Shown: piece after piece, positions 7,204-14,538 of the stretch
Position numbering within the stretch: position 1 is the first letter of the stretch
Layout: every line of letters starts with the position of its first letter
From: CAYPXN01 sp964470915
Lineage (GTDB): Bacteria; UBA10199; JADFYH01
DNA: 21,639 bases
NCBI GenBank assembly: GCA_964470915.1
Contig: CAYYEM010000028.1
Coordinates: 1 to 21,639 of the forward strand
Direction of reading: 5' to 3'
The notes under the pieces: generated by a model
Database searches by the model: none
Told to the model about the DNA's origin: nothing
What the model saw: only the letters and a program-made list of their open reading frames with translations
Made by a program: the position numbers and the translations under genes

Positions 7204-7773
7204 CTTCAACCTCAACCTTTAGGTTTAGGCCATGCAGTTTTATGCGCACGTGACGTGATCGGAGATGAAGCTTTTATCGTTTGCTTGCCAGATGATCTGA
7301 TCGATAGCGATACTCCTTGCATCGCTCAAATGTTAGCAGTCCATGAAAAATATAAAAACTCCATACTTGCGGTGGAAGAAGTTCCTGCAGATCAAGTCAA
7401 TCAGTATGGTATTATTAAATCCAAAAATATTGCTAAAAATCTCCATCAAGTTGAAAATTTAGTTGAAAAACCTGATCTTTCAGAAGCTCCCTCTCGCCTT
7501 GGAATTGTCGGCCGTTATTTATTAAGCCCTGATATATTCAAAATACTCAAAGAAACTAAAGCTGGAGCAGGCGGTGAAATTCAACTCACAGATGCTCTGC
7601 GTGAACTCGCTAAAATCGCCCCTATGCATGCCCTGGAATTTGAAGGTACGCGTTATGACACGGGTGACAAGCTAGGCTTCATTAAAGCCAATCTCGCTTA
7701 TGGCTTAAAAAGAGGTCACTTCAATGGTAACCTCAAAGATTTTATGCGTGAGTTATTAGGCCATATCAGATAA
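7204..7773 (+). CDS. galU: UTP-glucose-1-phosphate uridylyltransferase, C-terminal part
   Basis: GalU makes UDP-glucose from UTP and glucose-1-phosphate, a precursor for lipopolysaccharide and other glycans. Only the last 189 residues are visible, because the gene runs into the assembly gap. They start at the conserved PLGLGHAVLCAR stretch and continue through the metal-site region VCLPDDLID, QYGIIK, VEKP, IVGRYLLSPDIF, GAGGEIQLTDAL and the C-terminal YDTGDKLGFIKANLAY. Together these separate GalU from RfbA-type thymidylyltransferases. The N-terminal nucleotide-binding loop (AAGLGTR) and the PKEMLPI motif are missing from the window. The DUF3047 gene starts 9 bp after its stop and is probably co-transcribed. 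Confidence 0.93.
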   Translation, partial: LQPQPLGLGHAVLCARDVIGDEAFIVCLPDDLIDSDTPCIAQMLAVHEKYKNSILAVEEVPADQVNQYGIIKSKNIAKNLHQVENLVEKPDLSEAPSRLGIVGRYLLSPDIFKILKETKAGAGGEIQLTDALRELAKIAPMHALEFEGTRYDTGDKLGFIKANLAYGLKRGHFNGNLKDFMRELLGHIR

Positions 7774-7782
7774 AATAGGCTT

Positions 7783-8460
7783 ATGCCTATTTACCCCTCA
7801 ATCTATATTTTCTCACTGTTTCTTTCTTTCTTTTTATTGATCAGCCAAGCTAATCCCATTTTAGCAGATGAAATCATCGTCGATGAACTCTCCAAAAATA
7901 AAACAACAGGTGATTTTCCAGTGGAATGGCATACTTTTCCCTTTCAGGGGGGGAAAGCAAAACAGGTTTATAAAGTCGCTGAAGAAAATGGCAAAAAATT
8001 CATCCGCGCTTACGATAATCAGGACTTTTCCGTACGCATCATGGCAGATTTTTTATGGCCGCTTTCTAGATATCCTTATCTATCTTGGAAATGGAGAGCT
8101 CGCGAACTTCCCAAAGGAGCTGCAGAAAATAATCGAGATACCAATGACAGTGCTTGTGGAATTTATGTCGCGTTTGGCAAAACGAGTGGTGTGGCTTTAA
8201 AATATGTATGGAGCTCCACTTTGCCTGTCGGTCATGTATGGGAAAAAGATCCTGGCAAATTTTTCATCATCGTTAATGCTTCAGGCACAGGGCAACTCAA
8301 TCAATGGAAAAATGAAAAAGTAAATATTTTGGAAGATTATAAAAAATATTTCAAAAAAGATCCTAAGAAAGACCCTTCAGGAATCGGCATTCTAACTGAT
8401 GCAAACGCGATGCATTCTACTGCCGCTTGTGATTATGCAGATTTTGCAATTTCAGATTAA
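7783..8460 (+). CDS. DUF3047 family secreted protein
   Basis: The 225-aa protein has an N-terminal signal peptide (hydrophobic core about residues 8-22, likely cut near ILA-DE), so it is probably periplasmic. The body matches the DUF3047 pattern as I remember it: YPYLSWKWRARELPKGA, NDSACGIYVAF, LKYVWSS, the V-N-I-L-E-D-Y segment, and IGILTDANAMHSTAACDYADF at the end. The fold looks like a beta-rich carbohydrate-binding-type domain; no enzymatic role is known to me. The start lies 9 bp after galU with a weak AGG ahead of it. Its stop codon overlaps the convergent nth stop in the shared palindrome TTAA. Confidence 0.82.
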   Translation: MPIYPSIYIFSLFLSFFLLISQANPILADEIIVDELSKNKTTGDFPVEWHTFPFQGGKAKQVYKVAEENGKKFIRAYDNQDFSVRIMADFLWPLSRYPYLSWKWRARELPKGAAENNRDTNDSACGIYVAFGKTSGVALKYVWSSTLPVGHVWEKDPGKFFIIVNASGTGQLNQWKNEKVNILEDYKKYFKKDPKKDPSGIGILTDANAMHSTAACDYADFAISD

Positions 8461-9089
8461 ACACCCTTTTTCGGACACAAAGAATTCAGCTCACACTTTT
8501 CACACAAAGGCCTTCGCGCCTTACAGACTGCCCTGCCATGTAAAATCAGTAAATGAGAAAAATCGATCCACTTTTCTTGAGGAATGATTTTGATCAGATC
8601 TTTTTCGATTTTTTTAGCATCATTATTCTTTGTAAAGCCCAAACGATACGATAAACGCGTCACATGAGTATCCACTACAACGCCTTCGGCCTTATGATGT
8701 ACTACTCCCAAAACCACATTAGCTGTTTTTCTCCCCACACCTGGAAGTTCTGTAAGCTCTTCCATCGTGTGAGGAACTTCTCCTCCATGTTTTTCCAAAA
8801 GAAGAGTCGCAGCGGCACGAATATTTCGAGCCTTGTTACGAAAAAAATTGATAGAATTCAGGTCTTTTTCTAATTGTAAAGGATCCGCCTTCGCAAAAGC
8901 TTTGGCAGAAGGATATTTTTTAAAAAGCGCAGGACTGACCAAATTCACTCTCGCATCCGTACATTGAGCCGAAAGAATTGTTGCTACTAACATTTCGAAG
9001 GCATTTTTATGGTGGAGTGCGGTCTCGGGTGTGGGGTAGAGTTTATCTAAAGTCTGAATAATTTTAGAAATACGAAGCGACTCTTTCAT
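8457..9089 (-). CDS. nth: Endonuclease III
   Basis: Nth is a bifunctional DNA glycosylase/AP lyase that removes oxidised pyrimidines. The 210-aa protein has the family length and features: LSAQCTDARVN (39-49), the helix-hairpin-helix LPGVGRKTANVVL (115-127) with catalytic K121, VVVDTHVTRL (137-146) with catalytic D140, and a C-terminal 4Fe-4S loop C189-X6-C196-X2-C199-X5-C205. Its ATG directly abuts the divergent priA ATG (CAT|ATG), so the two genes share no intergenic DNA. It converges on the DUF3047 gene with a 4-bp overlap. Confidence 0.97.
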   Translation of the reverse strand: MKESLRISKIIQTLDKLYPTPETALHHKNAFEMLVATILSAQCTDARVNLVSPALFKKYPSAKAFAKADPLQLEKDLNSINFFRNKARNIRAAATLLLEKHGGEVPHTMEELTELPGVGRKTANVVLGVVHHKAEGVVVDTHVTRLSYRLGFTKNNDAKKIEKDLIKIIPQEKWIDFSHLLILHGRAVCKARRPLCEKCELNSLCPKKGV

Positions 9090-11165
9090 ATGAACACTTT
9101 CAACATGGTTCGCATTGCTGTTTTTGCCCCTTTAGAGGAGCCTCTTACTTACGCCCTTCCCCCAGAATTTCAAGGGAAGATCAACGCGGGTCATCGGGTG
9201 CTAGTCCCTCTTGGACGCCGCAAATGTGTAGGTATTATTTTAGGTGAAGAAAAACAGAAACCTGCACACACTCTTAAAAATATAGAAGTTATTTTAGATG
9301 AAAAGCCTATTTTCTCAGAAAGACAACTAGAATTTCTCAAATGGGCTTCTGAATACTATCTTTGCCCTTTAGGAGAAATTTTAAAAACGGCTTTGCCAGC
9401 TCCGCTTACACGAAGCAAACAAGGGAAGAAGGAAGAGGGTAGAAGGAAAAAGAAAGAAGAAAAAGAGGAAAAGAAAATAAAATCTATTTCAAAGCTCCAA
9501 CTTTCAAAATTACAACAAGAAATCGCCGAAAAAATAATCCCTTCTACCTCTTCCCTTCTACCTTCTGCCCCCTCCTTCAAAATCCACCTTCTCCACGGAA
9601 TCACCGGCTCCGGCAAAACAGAGATTTACTTTGATCTCATGCAAAAAGTTTTAGCCGAAGGAAAATCGGTTTTGAATTTGGTACCTGAAATTTCACTCAC
9701 ACCTCAGCTATACCAACGTTACAGAAACCGATTTGGTGATGATGTTACACTTTATCATTCTGCTTTAAATGATACCGAACGTTTAAAGGCTTGGAATAGC
9801 TGTCGAGAAGGAAAGTCTAAAATTTTATTAGGAACGCGTTCTGCTCTTTTTACACCTTTTGAAAACTTGGGGCTCATTATTGTCGACGAAGAACAAGATA
9901 ATTCCTACAAACAAGAAGAGCGGGTGCGTTATCACGCACGAGATCTCGCCATTCTACGTGCCAAGTTTGAAAATATTCCTATTGTTTTGGGTTCAGCCAC
10001 GCCTTCAGTTGAAAGTTACCATAAAGCTAAAAGTGGAAAATTTATTTATCATAAATTAACAGAACGATTTGGGGCTGCCGAGCTCCCAGAAATTGAAATT
10101 GTAGATTTAAGATGGGATCCAGATCACAAAGAAGCCACTGAAAAAGAATTTAGAAAATTTTCTCTTCTTTCTCCTCGGATTCTCGAAGAAATTCAAAAAA
10201 ATCTGAAAAACAAAGAGCAAAGTCTCATCCTCTTAAATCGCAGAGGCTTTTCACACTATATTCTTTGTGAAGATTGCGGTCACAGCCCCTCATGTCCTAA
10301 CTGCGAAATCACGCTCACGTACCACAAGAAAAAAATGCGACTTATTTGCCATTATTGCGACCATGAAATTGCTCCACCTAAAACTTGCTCCTCTTGCATG
10401 GGACTGCGTTTCAAAGAAATGGGCAGTGGCACTGAAAAAATTGAAGAAGAAATTGAAACACATTTTCCTGAGGCAAGAATTACAAGGATGGATCGCGACA
10501 GCACTCAACGAAAAGGTTCACACGATGCAATCCTGAAAAAATTAGCAGATCATGAAATCGATATTCTCGTCGGAACTCAAATGATTGCGAAAGGTCATGA
10601 TTATCCCAACGTAACTTTAGTTGGAATTTTAAATGCAGACTCTTCATTGCATCTTCCTGATTTTCGAGCCGCCGAAGACACCTTTCAACTTCTCACCCAA
10701 ATGTCTGGCCGTGCGGGTCGAGGTGGAAAACCAGGACGAGTTCTCCTGCAAACTTTTAATCCTGAACACTACAGCATTCAATGTGCAAGCATGCATCAGA
10801 TTGAAAAATTTTATCAGCAGGAACTAGAATTTAGAAATGAACTTCAATACCCTCCTTTTTCACGTCTGATTGTTTTACGTATTCAAGGTACCCAAGTGAA
10901 TAAAGTAAAAATAGGAGTCGAAAAACTTTGCCAAAAACTTTTCGAATTAAAAAACAAAGGAATACTCGAAGCTGAAATTCTAGGCCCTTCGCCTTGTCTG
11001 ATGGAAAAAATAAGAAACTATTATCGTTGGCAAATATTACTCAAAACGAATTTAAACAAACCACTTCAAGCCACTCTCAAAAAGCATATTCTATCGACTC
11101 AGAATGACTGGCTAGCAAGCGGACTCAGGTTGGTCGTAGATGTAGATCCCGTGCATGTTATCTAA
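9090..11165 (+). CDS. priA: Primosomal protein N' (replication restart helicase)
   Basis: PriA reloads the replisome at stalled forks as a 3'-5' DNA helicase. The 691-aa protein has the N-terminal 3'-DNA-binding domain (about 7-105), Walker A GITGSGKT (170-177), the DEEQ box (266-269), GSATPS (301-306), a zinc domain with eight cysteines (C393, C396, C402, C405, C420, C423, C433, C436), and helicase C motifs including GTQMIAKGHDYPNVTLV and QMSGRAGR. A Lys/Glu-rich linker (about 109-131) and a Ser/Pro-rich stretch (151-162) flank the start of the helicase domain and are encoded by two inverted purine/pyrimidine arms. The start is uncertain: ATG at 9090 or at 9105 (MVRIAVFAPL). Neither has a good ribosome binding site. 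Confidence 0.96.
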   Translation: MNTFNMVRIAVFAPLEEPLTYALPPEFQGKINAGHRVLVPLGRRKCVGIILGEEKQKPAHTLKNIEVILDEKPIFSERQLEFLKWASEYYLCPLGEILKTALPAPLTRSKQGKKEEGRRKKKEEKEEKKIKSISKLQLSKLQQEIAEKIIPSTSSLLPSAPSFKIHLLHGITGSGKTEIYFDLMQKVLAEGKSVLNLVPEISLTPQLYQRYRNRFGDDVTLYHSALNDTERLKAWNSCREGKSKILLGTRSALFTPFENLGLIIVDEEQDNSYKQEERVRYHARDLAILRAKFENIPIVLGSATPSVESYHKAKSGKFIYHKLTERFGAAELPEIEIVDLRWDPDHKEATEKEFRKFSLLSPRILEEIQKNLKNKEQSLILLNRRGFSHYILCEDCGHSPSCPNCEITLTYHKKKMRLICHYCDHEIAPPKTCSSCMGLRFKEMGSGTEKIEEEIETHFPEARITRMDRDSTQRKGSHDAILKKLADHEIDILVGTQMIAKGHDYPNVTLVGILNADSSLHLPDFRAAEDTFQLLTQMSGRAGRGGKPGRVLLQTFNPEHYSIQCASMHQIEKFYQQELEFRNELQYPPFSRLIVLRIQGTQVNKVKIGVEKLCQKLFELKNKGILEAEILGPSPCLMEKIRNYYRWQILLKTNLNKPLQATLKKHILSTQNDWLASGLRLVVDVDPVHVI
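9423..9566. repeat. Inverted purine/pyrimidine arms inside priA
   Basis: A purine arm (9423-9446, core AAGAGGGTAGAAGG) and a pyrimidine arm (9540-9566, core CCTTCTACCTCTT) are near reverse complements over about 20 bp, separated by about 93 bp. Both are in frame and lie in the poorly conserved linker between the DNA-binding and helicase domains. Confidence 0.6.
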
Positions 11166-11205
11166 TGAGTCACAGAAAAATTTAGATTGAAAATGAATTA
11201 GTCTT

Positions 11206-11227
11206 AAAATCCTTTTCCTGAGAAAAG
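11206..11227 (-). terminator. Possible terminator region between priA and the TIGR01777 gene
   Basis: A 6-bp stem CTTTTC/GAGAAAAG with a 4-nt loop (11212-11227) is followed on the minus strand by GATTTT. It lies 5 bp beyond the stop of the minus-strand gene. The stem is short and AT-rich, so the call is tentative. Confidence 0.35.
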
Positions 11228-11232
11228 CATGT

Positions 11233-12144
11233 CTACAAATCCTTTAAAGCCTCTTTTAAATTTGCATATTGAAATTTAAAGCCAGCGTCTAAAAGTTTTC
11301 GGGGGAACACCCAACTACTTTTCAGAAGAAGTTCTGGCTCTGTTCCCAAAAAGATAGCACCCATTTTCACCATCCATGAATAAGCAGGCAAACCAAAGGA
11401 TTTATGGTAATGCTCACGCAATATTTTCATAAATTCCTGATTTAGTAGAGGACCTGGCGAGGCAAGATTAAGAGGTCCTGAGATTTGAGGATGTTCAAAA
11501 ATAAATTCAATAGCCCGGACTGCATCTTTCACGTGAATCCAGCTGATCATTTGTTTTCCACTTCCTTGCGTACCCCCCAAATAAAATTTCGCTAAATTAT
11601 AATAAGCTGGAAAAGCACCACCATCGGGTCCCAACACAATTGAAATTCGCAAAGCCACTCGCCGTATGTTTTCTGGAATTTTTGACTCAAACAAGCTTTG
11701 TTCCCAATCTTTTGCCACCTGCGCAAAAAAATCTTTTCCTATTTCACCTGTCTGCTCATCCATAGGCCTATCTTTATCATCTCGATAAATGGTGGCCGCT
11801 GAAGCATTGATCCAGAGTTTGGGTGGACTTTTTACTTTCGCTAAAGCTTGACCTAAAACTTTTGTGGATTCTACACGAGAGGCAAGAATTTCCTCTCTGT
11901 TTTTTAGAGTATGACGACAATTAATACTTTTTCCCGTTAAATTAATCAGCAAATCAGCATTTTCGAGAGCATTCACCCAAGTAGAAATTTTTTTTGCATC
12001 CCAATTAACAAATTTAATTTTTGTATTTTCGGACTCTGTTTTTTTTCGAGTTAGAATAACAATCTCAAAACCTTTTTGAGAAAAATATCTTGTCAAATGA
12101 TCACCAATAAAGCCACTCCCACCCGCTAGAATAATTTTAGCCAT
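11233..12144 (-). CDS. TIGR01777 family NAD(P)-binding epimerase-like protein
   Basis: This is an extended short-chain dehydrogenase/epimerase-like protein of the TIGR01777 (YfcH-type) family, whose substrate is generally unknown. The 303-aa product has the Rossmann motif GGSGFIG near the start, INLTGKSINCR, the stretch ASRVEST, INASAATIYR in place of the usual S-S-A-x-x-x-Y-G, RRVALRISIVLGPDGGAFP, WIHVKDAVRAI and LNLASPGP, followed by the C-terminal DUF1731-like part with KSSWVFPRKLLDAGF. I chose the ATG at 12144 because GGAG stands 7 bases upstream; a TTG at 12165 would add seven residues that cover this site. It lies opposite to and between priA and def. Confidence 0.9.
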   Translation of the reverse strand: MAKIILAGGSGFIGDHLTRYFSQKGFEIVILTRKKTESENTKIKFVNWDAKKISTWVNALENADLLINLTGKSINCRHTLKNREEILASRVESTKVLGQALAKVKSPPKLWINASAATIYRDDKDRPMDEQTGEIGKDFFAQVAKDWEQSLFESKIPENIRRVALRISIVLGPDGGAFPAYYNLAKFYLGGTQGSGKQMISWIHVKDAVRAIEFIFEHPQISGPLNLASPGPLLNQEFMKILREHYHKSFGLPAYSWMVKMGAIFLGTEPELLLKSSWVFPRKLLDAGFKFQYANLKEALKDL

Positions 12145-12178
12145 GACTTTTCTCCATTCTTTCAAAGCCTTTGCTTTC

Positions 12179-12208
12179 TTGACAGTATACTGAGCTATTA
12201 CTTAATAT
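12179..12208 (+). promoter_or_regulatory. Strong sigma-70-type promoter of def-fmt
   Basis: TTGACA (12179-12184) is an exact -35 box; TAATAT (12203-12208) follows with an 18-bp spacer, or TTAATA with 17. Transcription would start near 12214, leaving a leader of about 83 nt before def. Confidence 0.7.
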
Positions 12209-12210
12209 GA

Positions 12211-12296
12211 AAACAGGAAATAGCTAAAATATGACCGAAACCGGATGCCTGCAAGGCATGTGGCCAAGGGAATAGCTGAAGACGGAGTTGGAAACC
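12211..12296 (+). other. def leader with hairpin and candidate 14-codon upstream peptide
   Basis: The leader holds a hairpin ATGCC-TGCAA-GGCAT (12245-12259). A short frame at 12231-12275 would encode MTETGCLQGMWPRE, with AGGAAA upstream. Two near-identical copies of GGRAATAGCTRAA lie at 12216-12228 and 12268-12280, each ahead of an ATG. It matches no riboswitch that I can recognise. A leader peptide or a structured regulatory RNA are both possible. Confidence 0.35.
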
Positions 12297-12833
12297 ATGA
12301 TTCTTGAAATTCTCAAATACCCTGATAAAGGGCTGCGCGAAATTTGCAAACCTGTTACAGATTTTGGTCCTGATTTACAAAATCAAATTGAAGACATGTT
12401 TCAAACCATGTATGCCGCACCAGGCTTAGGTCTTGCTGCAATTCAGGTTGGTATTTTTAAACGCTTTATGGTGATAGATGTGGGAATCAATGAAGGTCAA
12501 ATCGTTAAAAAAAATCCCCTCGTCATTGTGAATCCAAAAATCATTTCAAAAGAAGGAAAAATCGAGTGGGAAGAAGGTTGTCTTTCTTGCCCTGATTTAG
12601 TGGTGCCTGTAGAACGATCCAAAAAAATTGAATTGGAATACCAAGATCGTCATGGAAAACCTGGAAAATTAAGCGCTGAAGATCTTACTGCCGTTTGTAT
12701 TCAACATGAAATTGATCATCTAGATGGCATTTTGATTTTTGATAAATTGAGTCGACTGAAACAGGATTTATATAAACAAAAAATCAAAAAAGAATCGCAA
12801 GAAACAAAAGCAAAAAGACCGGTTGTGAGATAA
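12297..12833 (+). CDS. def: Peptide deformylase
   Basis: Def removes the N-formyl group from new proteins, undoing the mark that the fmt product places on initiator tRNA. The 178-aa protein has all three metal-site motifs: GLGLAAIQ (43-50), EGCLSCP (93-99, metal ligand C95) and HEIDH (137-141, with H137, E138 and H141). The C-terminus is a charged Lys-rich tail. The ATG at 12297 gives the usual N-terminus MILEILKYPD, with GGAG about 10 bases upstream; an in-frame TTG at 12288 is less likely. The stop overlaps the fmt start by one base (TAATG), so the two are translationally coupled. It has its own promoter upstream. Confidence 0.97.
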   Translation: MILEILKYPDKGLREICKPVTDFGPDLQNQIEDMFQTMYAAPGLGLAAIQVGIFKRFMVIDVGINEGQIVKKNPLVIVNPKIISKEGKIEWEEGCLSCPDLVVPVERSKKIELEYQDRHGKPGKLSAEDLTAVCIQHEIDHLDGILIFDKLSRLKQDLYKQKIKKESQETKAKRPVVR

Positions 12834-13801
12834 TGAATAAACTTCCTCTCATCTTCATGGGTTCTCCTCAGGTATCGGTCACGATTCTTGAAGCAATCCT
12901 GCAGGCGGGCCATGAGGTGAAAGCTGTCGTCACTCAACCCGACAAGGCTGCTGGTCGAGGCCAAAAGCTCACTGCTCCTCCTGTTAAAACTTTTGCGGAA
13001 ACTCGTGGACTTAAAATACTACAACCTCTCCAAGTAAAAAGATCGGAATTTGTTGAAGAGCTCCGATCTTTAGGTGCAAAAGCATTGATTGTGGCGGCTT
13101 ATGGAAGAATTCTCTCCCAAGAAATTTTAGACATAACGCCCTATCCACTCAATGTTCACTTTTCATTACTCCCCAAATATCGAGGGGCTTCTTGCGTAGC
13201 CTCTGCCCTTCTGAATGATGAAAAAGAAACAGGTGTTACCATTATGAAAGTAGTGGAAGAGTTAGATGCGGGACCCATTATTGCTCAGGAAAGCTTGGCA
13301 ATTAAAGAGGAAGATAATACCGGTATTTTAGAAACAAAACTCGCACAAATCGGTGGCAAACTCTTAATTCAAGTGCTTGATCAAATCGAAAACAAAACAA
13401 CACGTGAGCAAAATATAAAAGAAGTCAGCTACGCTCCTCTTTTAAAAAAGGAAGATGCACATATTCATTGGTCAAAACCAGCCCGGTTTATTTTCAATCA
13501 AATTCGTGCTTATAATCCTTGGCCGATTGCCTATACCCTGATTGACAATAAAAGATTGAAGATTTACGGTGCAAATGAAGTAAGGTGTGAGGAATTAGGC
13601 GTGAGGAGTAATTTCCCCTCACCCCTCACCCCTCATCCTTCACTCATTACTCACGTGTCAGATCAAGGCATCGAAGTCGCTTGCGGTGAAGGAAGTTTGC
13701 TCATCACGGAAGTGCAGCCTGAAGGAAAAAACAGAATGAGTGCAAAAGATTTTTTAAATGGTATGGGAAGAACTTTAAAAGTAGGACAAAAATTTATATA
13801 A
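12833..13801 (+). CDS. fmt: Methionyl-tRNA formyltransferase
   Basis: Fmt formylates methionyl-tRNA for translation initiation, using 10-formyltetrahydrofolate. The 322-aa protein has the N-terminal Rossmann-like catalytic domain with N107, H109, SLLPKYRGA (111-119) and D145 in place of E. coli N106, H108 and D144. The C-terminal OB-type domain ends with VACGEGSLLITEVQPEGKNRMSAKDFLNG. Two points are odd. The stretch after RGA reads SCVAS where most relatives have a PIQ-type sequence. Residues about 250-275 in the C-terminal domain are encoded by an inverted repeat that looks inserted. The start overlaps the def stop. Confidence 0.96.
   Translation: MNKLPLIFMGSPQVSVTILEAILQAGHEVKAVVTQPDKAAGRGQKLTAPPVKTFAETRGLKILQPLQVKRSEFVEELRSLGAKALIVAAYGRILSQEILDITPYPLNVHFSLLPKYRGASCVASALLNDEKETGVTIMKVVEELDAGPIIAQESLAIKEEDNTGILETKLAQIGGKLLIQVLDQIENKTTREQNIKEVSYAPLLKKEDAHIHWSKPARFIFNQIRAYNPWPIAYTLIDNKRLKIYGANEVRCEELGVRSNFPSPLTPHPSLITHVSDQGIEVACGEGSLLITEVQPEGKNRMSAKDFLNGMGRTLKVGQKFI
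13580..13650. repeat. In-frame inverted repeat inside fmt
   Basis: A 34-nt arm (13580-13613, built of GTGAGG-like units) is followed after 3 nt by a 34-nt arm (13617-13650, CCTCACC units) that is its reverse complement at about 24 of 34 positions. The reading frame stays open through both arms. It could fold into a long hairpin in the mRNA. Confidence 0.7.
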
Positions 13802-13805
13802 TTTA

Positions 13806-13872
13806 CCCTTCGACAAGCTCAGGGCGAACGGTTTCATTTACTGTTTCAATAGACCGTTCGTGGTGAGCCTGT
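13806..13872. repeat. REP-like palindromic element between fmt and rpe
   Basis: Arm 1 contains TTCGACAAGCTCAGG followed by GCGAACGGT and ends at 13832. Arm 2 (13853-13872) reads ACCGTTCG, TGG, then TGAGCCTGT. The arms pair over ACCGTTCG/CGAACGGT and TGAGCnTGT/ACAAGCTCA, with about 20 nt between. The arm sequence closely resembles an intergenic REP-type repeat that I recall from many bacterial genomes. It occupies most of the 83-bp fmt-rpe spacer. Confidence 0.75.
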
Positions 13873-13884
13873 AGCACAGCAAAC

Positions 13885-14538
13885 ATGAAAAAACTCATCG
13901 CCCCCTCCATACTTTCTGCTAACTTTGTAAAACTCGCGGATGAAATCAAAGCCGTTGAAGATGCGGGTGCCGATTGGCTTCACGTAGATGTGATGGATGG
14001 ACACTTTGTTCCAAATCTCACCCTAGGCCCTCCTGTGATTGAAAAAATCAAAAAAGTAGCACGTATTCCATTAGATGTTCATTTAATGATCACAAATCCT
14101 GACGATACTTATTTAGACTATATCAAAGCAGGTGCAGATTATTTAACAGTTCATGTAGAAGCTTGCCCAAACATTTCAGAAACTTTACAACACATTCGAG
14201 ATCAGAACATCAAAGCTTCTGTGACCCTTAAACCTGCCACCCCACTTGAAGCTATTATCCCTGCTCTTCCTTTTGCAGACATGATACTTGTGATGAGTGT
14301 AAATCCCGGATTTGGCGGACAAGATTTTATTCCTTCCGCCCTGGACAAGGCACGTGAATTACTTCGCCTCCGAGAGAAGAAAAAATTATCTTACTTGATT
14401 GAAATGGATGGCGGAATCAAGTCAGAAAATATTGCAGAAGTATCAAAATCGGGAGTAGATGTTTTTGTGGTAGGAAGTGGAATTTTTAAAAAACCCGATT
14501 ATCGCGAAATCATTCAAAAACTTAAATCGCAAGTTTAA
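13885..14538 (+). CDS. rpe: Ribulose-phosphate 3-epimerase
   Basis: Rpe interconverts ribulose-5-phosphate and xylulose-5-phosphate in the pentose phosphate and Calvin pathways. The 217-aa TIM barrel begins with IAPSILSANF. Metal ligands fit H33, D35 (HVDVMDGHFVPN), H66 (DVHLMI) and D175 (IEMDGGI). The phosphate site is visible in MSVNPGFGGQ (137-146) and VVGSGIF near the end. It follows fmt after 83 bp that contain a REP-like hairpin. No ribosome binding site is visible, because the repeat reaches almost to the ATG. The stop codon overlaps the convergent mgtE stop in TTAA. Confidence 0.97.
   Translation: MKKLIAPSILSANFVKLADEIKAVEDAGADWLHVDVMDGHFVPNLTLGPPVIEKIKKVARIPLDVHLMITNPDDTYLDYIKAGADYLTVHVEACPNISETLQHIRDQNIKASVTLKPATPLEAIIPALPFADMILVMSVNPGFGGQDFIPSALDKARELLRLREKKKLSYLIEMDGGIKSENIAEVSKSGVDVFVVGSGIFKKPDYREIIQKLKSQV

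Noticed and set aside
12209..12296. Known riboswitch before def
   Set aside because: I compared the leader with remembered cores of TPP, cobalamin, SAM, c-di-GMP, fluoride and tetrahydrofolate riboswitches. None fits, so I report only a structured leader.
13651..13665. CACGTGTCAGA in fmt shared with the 22-bp palindrome near tag
   Set aside because: The 11-bp match codes for the normal Fmt residues before DQGI and has no palindromic partner, so it is probably coincidence.
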